Origin: Heterocephalus glaber
Taxonomy: Eukaryota > Chordata > Mammalia > Rodentia > Bathyergidae
Length of the DNA: 64,000 nt
Assembly (NCBI RefSeq): GCF_000247695.1
Contig: NW_004624747.1
Coordinates: forward strand, 10,737,568-10,801,567
Direction: 5' to 3'
The translations under genes and the position numbers were made by a program. Shown piece by piece: positions 60,754-64,000 of this stretch; within the stretch, counting starts at the first letter, position 1, and each line of letters starts with the position of its first letter. Below the pieces are notes generated by a model. That model searched no databases. It had not been told where the DNA came from and saw nothing but the letters and a program-made list of their open reading frames with translations.

Positions 60754-61109
60754 TGTTAATCAGCTTTCCATCCCTATGAAAAACTACCTGAGGCCGCTTC
60801 AAAGAAGGAGAAATTTGTTTGGGCTCATGGTTTCAGAGGGTTCAGTCCACAGTGGTTTGGCCCACTGTTTTGGCCCTCACTGCAGAGCACTGCAGCAAGG
60901 AGTGTGTGGTCATGGGACCTAGGTGGCAAGGGAGAGAGAAGGGATCAGGGTCCCTCTACCCGCTTTGAGTGGACACCCCCAGTGGCCTGACTTCCTTGCA
61001 CCAGGTCCCAGCTTCAAATGTTTCCACCACCTTCCAATTGCACCATCTGCTGGGGACCAAGCCTTCAACACGTGAATTGTGGGGGACATTTAAGATCCAA
61101 ACCATAACA
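60754..61109 (-). repeat. LTR-like element (MaLR-type), copy 2, inverted
   Basis: On the plus strand it begins TGTTAATCAGCTTTCC and ends GATCCAAACCATAACA, so TG...CA ends are kept. Words TTTGTTTGGGCTCATGG, GGGGACCAAGCCTTCAACAC and CTTCCTTGCACCAGGTCCC match the reverse complement of 46307-46669. No clear target duplication was found. Confidence 0.75.
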
Positions 61110-61312
61110 TTAGTCCTCAAAAGGTTCTGTCTCCAAACACTGTCACTTACGAATTTGAGAAAACACAATTCAGCATTCAGCAGTGCCTTCCTCCCTCATG
61201 CCACAGGGATGCACAATGGTAGTCAATACTCAGGTGCCCCTTGCAGTGTGTGTTCCTGCTGTGCCTCAGAGTTCTGCATCACTCGGCACCTGCATTGACA
61301 GTCTGGCTTTCT

Positions 61313-61406
61313 GTTTTGTTTTTTTTTTTTGGTACCGGGGATCGAACTCTGGTCCTTGAGCTCATGCAGCAGGCAGCGAAACCACTGGGCTAAATCCCCA
61401 GCCCTC
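61313..61406 (-). repeat. ID SINE with target-site duplication
   Basis: Poly-T, GGTACCGGGGATCGAACTCT, then CACTGGGCTAAATCCCCAGC. ACAGTCTGGCTTTCT is at 61298-61312 and 61407-61421. Confidence 0.95.
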
Positions 61407-61710
61407 ACAGTCTGGCTTTCTAACACCTGCTTTATTGGCTGCTTTCTTCCCTGCCTCATATTCCCCATCTCCCATTGGCCTGAGTTTCGTTCCAAAGCAA
61501 ACCCTGAACCCTCAAATCCTCCTCCTAGGCTCTATTTCTGGGGCACCCACCATCTGGAGCGCATGAGAATCATCCCTCCATGGGGATAAGTCTGGAGCTA
61601 AGAAGACTGTTGAGAAGTCCTTGGAGTAAACAGTGGTCACAGCTGTCACCCAGGTGTGCCGGGCGCTTTACCAGCCTCCTCTTCTTAAGCCCCCAGCCCA
61701 TGTAATTAAG

Positions 61711-61882
61711 TACTTTTTTTTTATGGTACTGGGATTCCAGCCCAGGGTCACTCTACCACTGAGCTACATCTCAGTCCTTTTTATTTTTTGAGACTGGGTC
61801 TCACTAAGCTGCCCCGGGTAGCTTCAAACTTTCGATCCTCCTGTTTCAGCGACCTGAGATTACAGGTGTGCCACTGAGACTG
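61711..61882 (-). repeat. B1-dID dimeric SINE
   Basis: ATGGTACTGGGATTCCAGCC, CACTGAGCTACATCTCAGTC, TTTTTTGAGACTGGGTCTCA, then GAGATTACAGGTGTGCCAC. Confidence 0.9.
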
Positions 61883-62139
61883 TCTGTAAGTATTCTTAAC
61901 CTTTTATAAGAGGCTCAGAGAGGTTGAGGTACTTTCAAGAGGATGCAGGGCCAGGCTCTCAACCAACATTCTACCTACTGTTTCATAAGAGGGAACCTCA
62001 GATATCCCATGTTCTGACTGTACAGTGTGGCAGCCACCCTGGGCCCTTTGGTGTTGTCAGGGCCCATGATGACTCCCCACCCCTCGTGCCCCTGCGCAGC
62101 CCGGCCTGTTATCTGTTTTGTGCACAGCCTGCGCCCGTC

Positions 62140-62330
62140 AGGGTAATGGACTGTGCATGTCCTAGTGGAGGTGGCCTTTGGCAGGAATGATGTATGAGGC
62201 GCTATTGTTTGATATGAATGCATTAGGCGACATTCCCAATAAAGACTTTACCAGCAGAGCCGTGCTCGCTGGCAGCAGCCCCGAGGAGAAAGAAGCAGAG
62301 GCTAAAGGCTAAGTTCCCATCAAGCAGGGC
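62140..62330. promoter_or_regulatory. Candidate conserved enhancer block
   Basis: GGCGCTATTGTTTGATATG, AATGCATTAGGCGACATTCC (SOX-like, homeodomain, CpG words kept), CCCAATAAAGACTTTACC and GCCGTGCTCGCTGGCAG in unique sequence. Confidence 0.45.
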
Positions 62331-62399
62331 CACTGTCAGGAAACAGATTCTAGGTCAGGCTGGATTTCAGAACTTCTGGCCAAGCCCCACCTCCTGTAT

Positions 62400-62486
62400 T
62401 TTTTTTTTTTTTTTTTGGTACGGGGGTTGGAACTTGGGACCTTGTGCTTGGGAGGCAGGCAGTGGCCCCACTGAGCTAAATCCCCA
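62400..62486 (-). repeat. ID SINE with target-site duplication
   Basis: Poly-T, GGTACGGGGGTTGGAACTTG, then CACTGAGCTAAATCCCCACC. CCCCACCTCCTGTAT is at 62385-62399 and 62487-62501. Confidence 0.93.
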
Positions 62487-62739
62487 CCCCACCTCCTGTA
62501 TCTTCACAAGCAGCAAGACAGGGACTACAGGTCTCATTCTTCAGAGAACATCAGCATTGGCTTGGAACCAGCTCAAAGCCTGAGTCCCTGCCCCAACTCA
62601 GACCCACTGAGATAGTGTTCTGGGCAGGGCCCTGGACTCTGCCTTGCAGGCAGTTCCCCTGATGACTCTCCTATCGGTGGCCCATGGCCAAACGTGGTCC
62701 CCAAATGGTGAGGAATAAGGAGGATGGGGTGTGAGTCCA

Positions 62740-62850
62740 GGTTTCTCTAAGGTAAGATCTTAGGCAAGTCATGCAGGTTATGACCCTCCTCAACAAACAG
62801 GCCTCAGTTGCCCAATCTGTAACATGGGCATAACAGCAATGCCAGGTGTG
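62740..62850 (+). repeat. MIR SINE
   Basis: AGATCTTAGGCAAGTCATGC, GGCCTCAGTTGCCCAATCTG, then TAACATGGGCATAACAGC. Confidence 0.8.
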
Positions 62851-62999
62851 GCTGCCTCCCTGGACTGAAGGAGACAAGAAGCTGAGTGGGCTCTGCCACA
62901 ACACTCACAGCTCCCAGGACTGGACAAGGGGGTTCCCTCTGTGTCTCCCCAGGGGCCTTCTGGGGCCCCACACACACCTGCAGGCATCCCAGGCACCAT

Positions 63000-63110
63000 G
63001 TGAAGAAAGAGCTTGAAGATCCTGAAAGCATTCAGTCCACAAACCCGCTTTTTGTGGCGCCATTTCCCATTTGCATCCCGGCACCTTGAAGACGAAAAGG
63101 TGATCAGAGG
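63000..63110. promoter_or_regulatory. Short enhancer-like block
   Basis: CCACAAACCCGCTTTTTGTG, GGCGCCATTTCCCATTTGC (an E2F/YY1-like GGCGCCATTTCC word) and ACCTTGAAGACGAAAAGGTG, retaining CpG in otherwise ordinary sequence. Confidence 0.4.
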
Positions 63111-63639
63111 TAGGTGCTGGTCCTGAGGTGGGGCTGGCACTATGGGGACAGCAGGGAGGGCCCAGCAGAGACAGTGACTGGAGCCCTGAGAGGGTCCCCT
63201 AGGAGATGGAATGCAGTGAGGATGCCCCAGAAGAGGACGCAGCTTTGTGTGGGTTTGAAGCAGGGGTGGAGGTCAGAGGTCCAATACGGGTTTTCTGGGG
63301 CTCAGATCAAGGTGCACGCTCATTCCTCTGGGGGCTCTTGGGAAGCTGCTTGCAGTTTCCGGCTCCCAGAGGACACCCATATTCCTTGGCTCCTGGCCCT
63401 AAATCACTCTGACCTCTGCTTCCATTGTCATTGTCCCTGGCACTGACTTTCCCAGCTCCCTCCCTATTATAAGGACTCTTGTGATTACACAGAGTCCATC
63501 CGGATTATACAGGATAGTGTTGAATAACATCGGCAGTGCTCTTTCTGCCAGGCAAGGTAACATGTTCACAGGTTTGGGGGATTAGGGAATGGAGCTCCTC
63601 AGGAGACCATGATTCTCACTCACCACACCAGTCTTCAGT

Positions 63640-63885
63640 AAAAAGCCCATCCATGGTGTCCTCTGCTCAGGATGATGGCAGTGCTTTTCACATGGCCCCC
63701 AAGGCCCTGAGTGGTCTCCCTTGCCATCCTGGCCCTGTTTCCTGCCTCTCCTCCCACCCCTTTCATGCCAGCCTGACTGATCTTCACCCAGTTCCCAAAT
63801 CTAAAGGCCACCTTGGACTGATCCTCTACTTGGAGCGTTCTCTCTGCATATCCTTTAGATTTCCGCACAAGAGTCACCTCCTCTT
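63640..63885 (-). repeat. L2 LINE 3' end
   Basis: CCCCCAAGGCCCTGAGTGGT, CTTGCCATCCTGGCCCTG, then GTTCTCTCTGCATATCC and GAGTCACCTCCTC. Confidence 0.7.
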
Positions 63886-63910
63886 CACCCCCACCCCCAC
63901 CCCCACCCCA
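63884..63910. repeat. (CCCCCA)n simple repeat
   Basis: Four tandem CCCCCA-type units. Confidence 0.9.
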
Positions 63911-64000
63911 GCGGCCAGTGTCTACATCTGAGGATCACATGCCATCTTAATAACCCTGCCAGGGCTTCTTCTCTGCTTGTATTCTGGTTGTGCAGAAAAG

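Overview
The window is nuclear DNA from a placental mammal, almost certainly a rodent. Young tRNA-derived SINEs of the ID type (A box TAGCTCAGTGG, B box GTTCGATCC, poly-A tail) lie beside dimeric B1-dID SINEs (7SL-derived B1 joined to an internally deleted ID unit). The B1-dID type points to a non-murid lineage such as the squirrel-related clade, dormice, beavers or Ctenohystrica. The genus cannot be fixed from this sequence.

No protein-coding exon is supported. All long open frames are GC-rich shadows in a CpG island, readings through SINEs, or readings through simple repeats. The window looks like intergenic or intronic DNA of a regulatory landscape. Numerous old MIR and L2 fragments alternate with repeat-free, AT-rich stretches full of homeodomain, POU, forkhead and E-box words, which look like conserved noncoding enhancers. 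Conservation itself could not be tested.

Layout. 1-4.6 kb: old repeats and one enhancer-like block (610-935). 4.62-5.03 kb: a small GC-rich island joined to an AT-rich, octamer-containing block. 7.69-9.65 kb: the only convincing promoter region. It has a perfect X-box (RFX) palindrome with a perfect CRE at 7695-7720, then a CpG island (about 8340-9620) with CCAAT, X-box-like, GC-box, E2F/CHR-like and paired ZNF143-type motifs. Good splice-donor words lie at 8026 (+) and 8278 (-). 9.7-34 kb: SINE-rich DNA with MIR/L2, a U2 snRNA retro-fragment at 30.46 kb and an old L1 3' end (about 32.76-34.01 kb). 34.7-43.2 kb: a run of enhancer-like blocks, richest at 36.99-37.36 kb, plus a tandem octamer and a CTCF-like site near 40.2-40.4 kb. 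43-50 kb: microsatellites, an LTR-like element and a 660-bp degenerate triplet array. 50-64 kb: enhancer-like blocks at 51.9, 54.2-54.9, 62.2 and 63.0 kb among old repeats, with a second, inverted copy of the LTR-like element at 60.75-61.11 kb.

The reading that best joins these parts is one CpG-island promoter region, possibly with two overlapping transcripts, beside a long exon-free domain of candidate enhancers. Family names for repeats and transcription factors come from memory of consensus sequences, not from a search.
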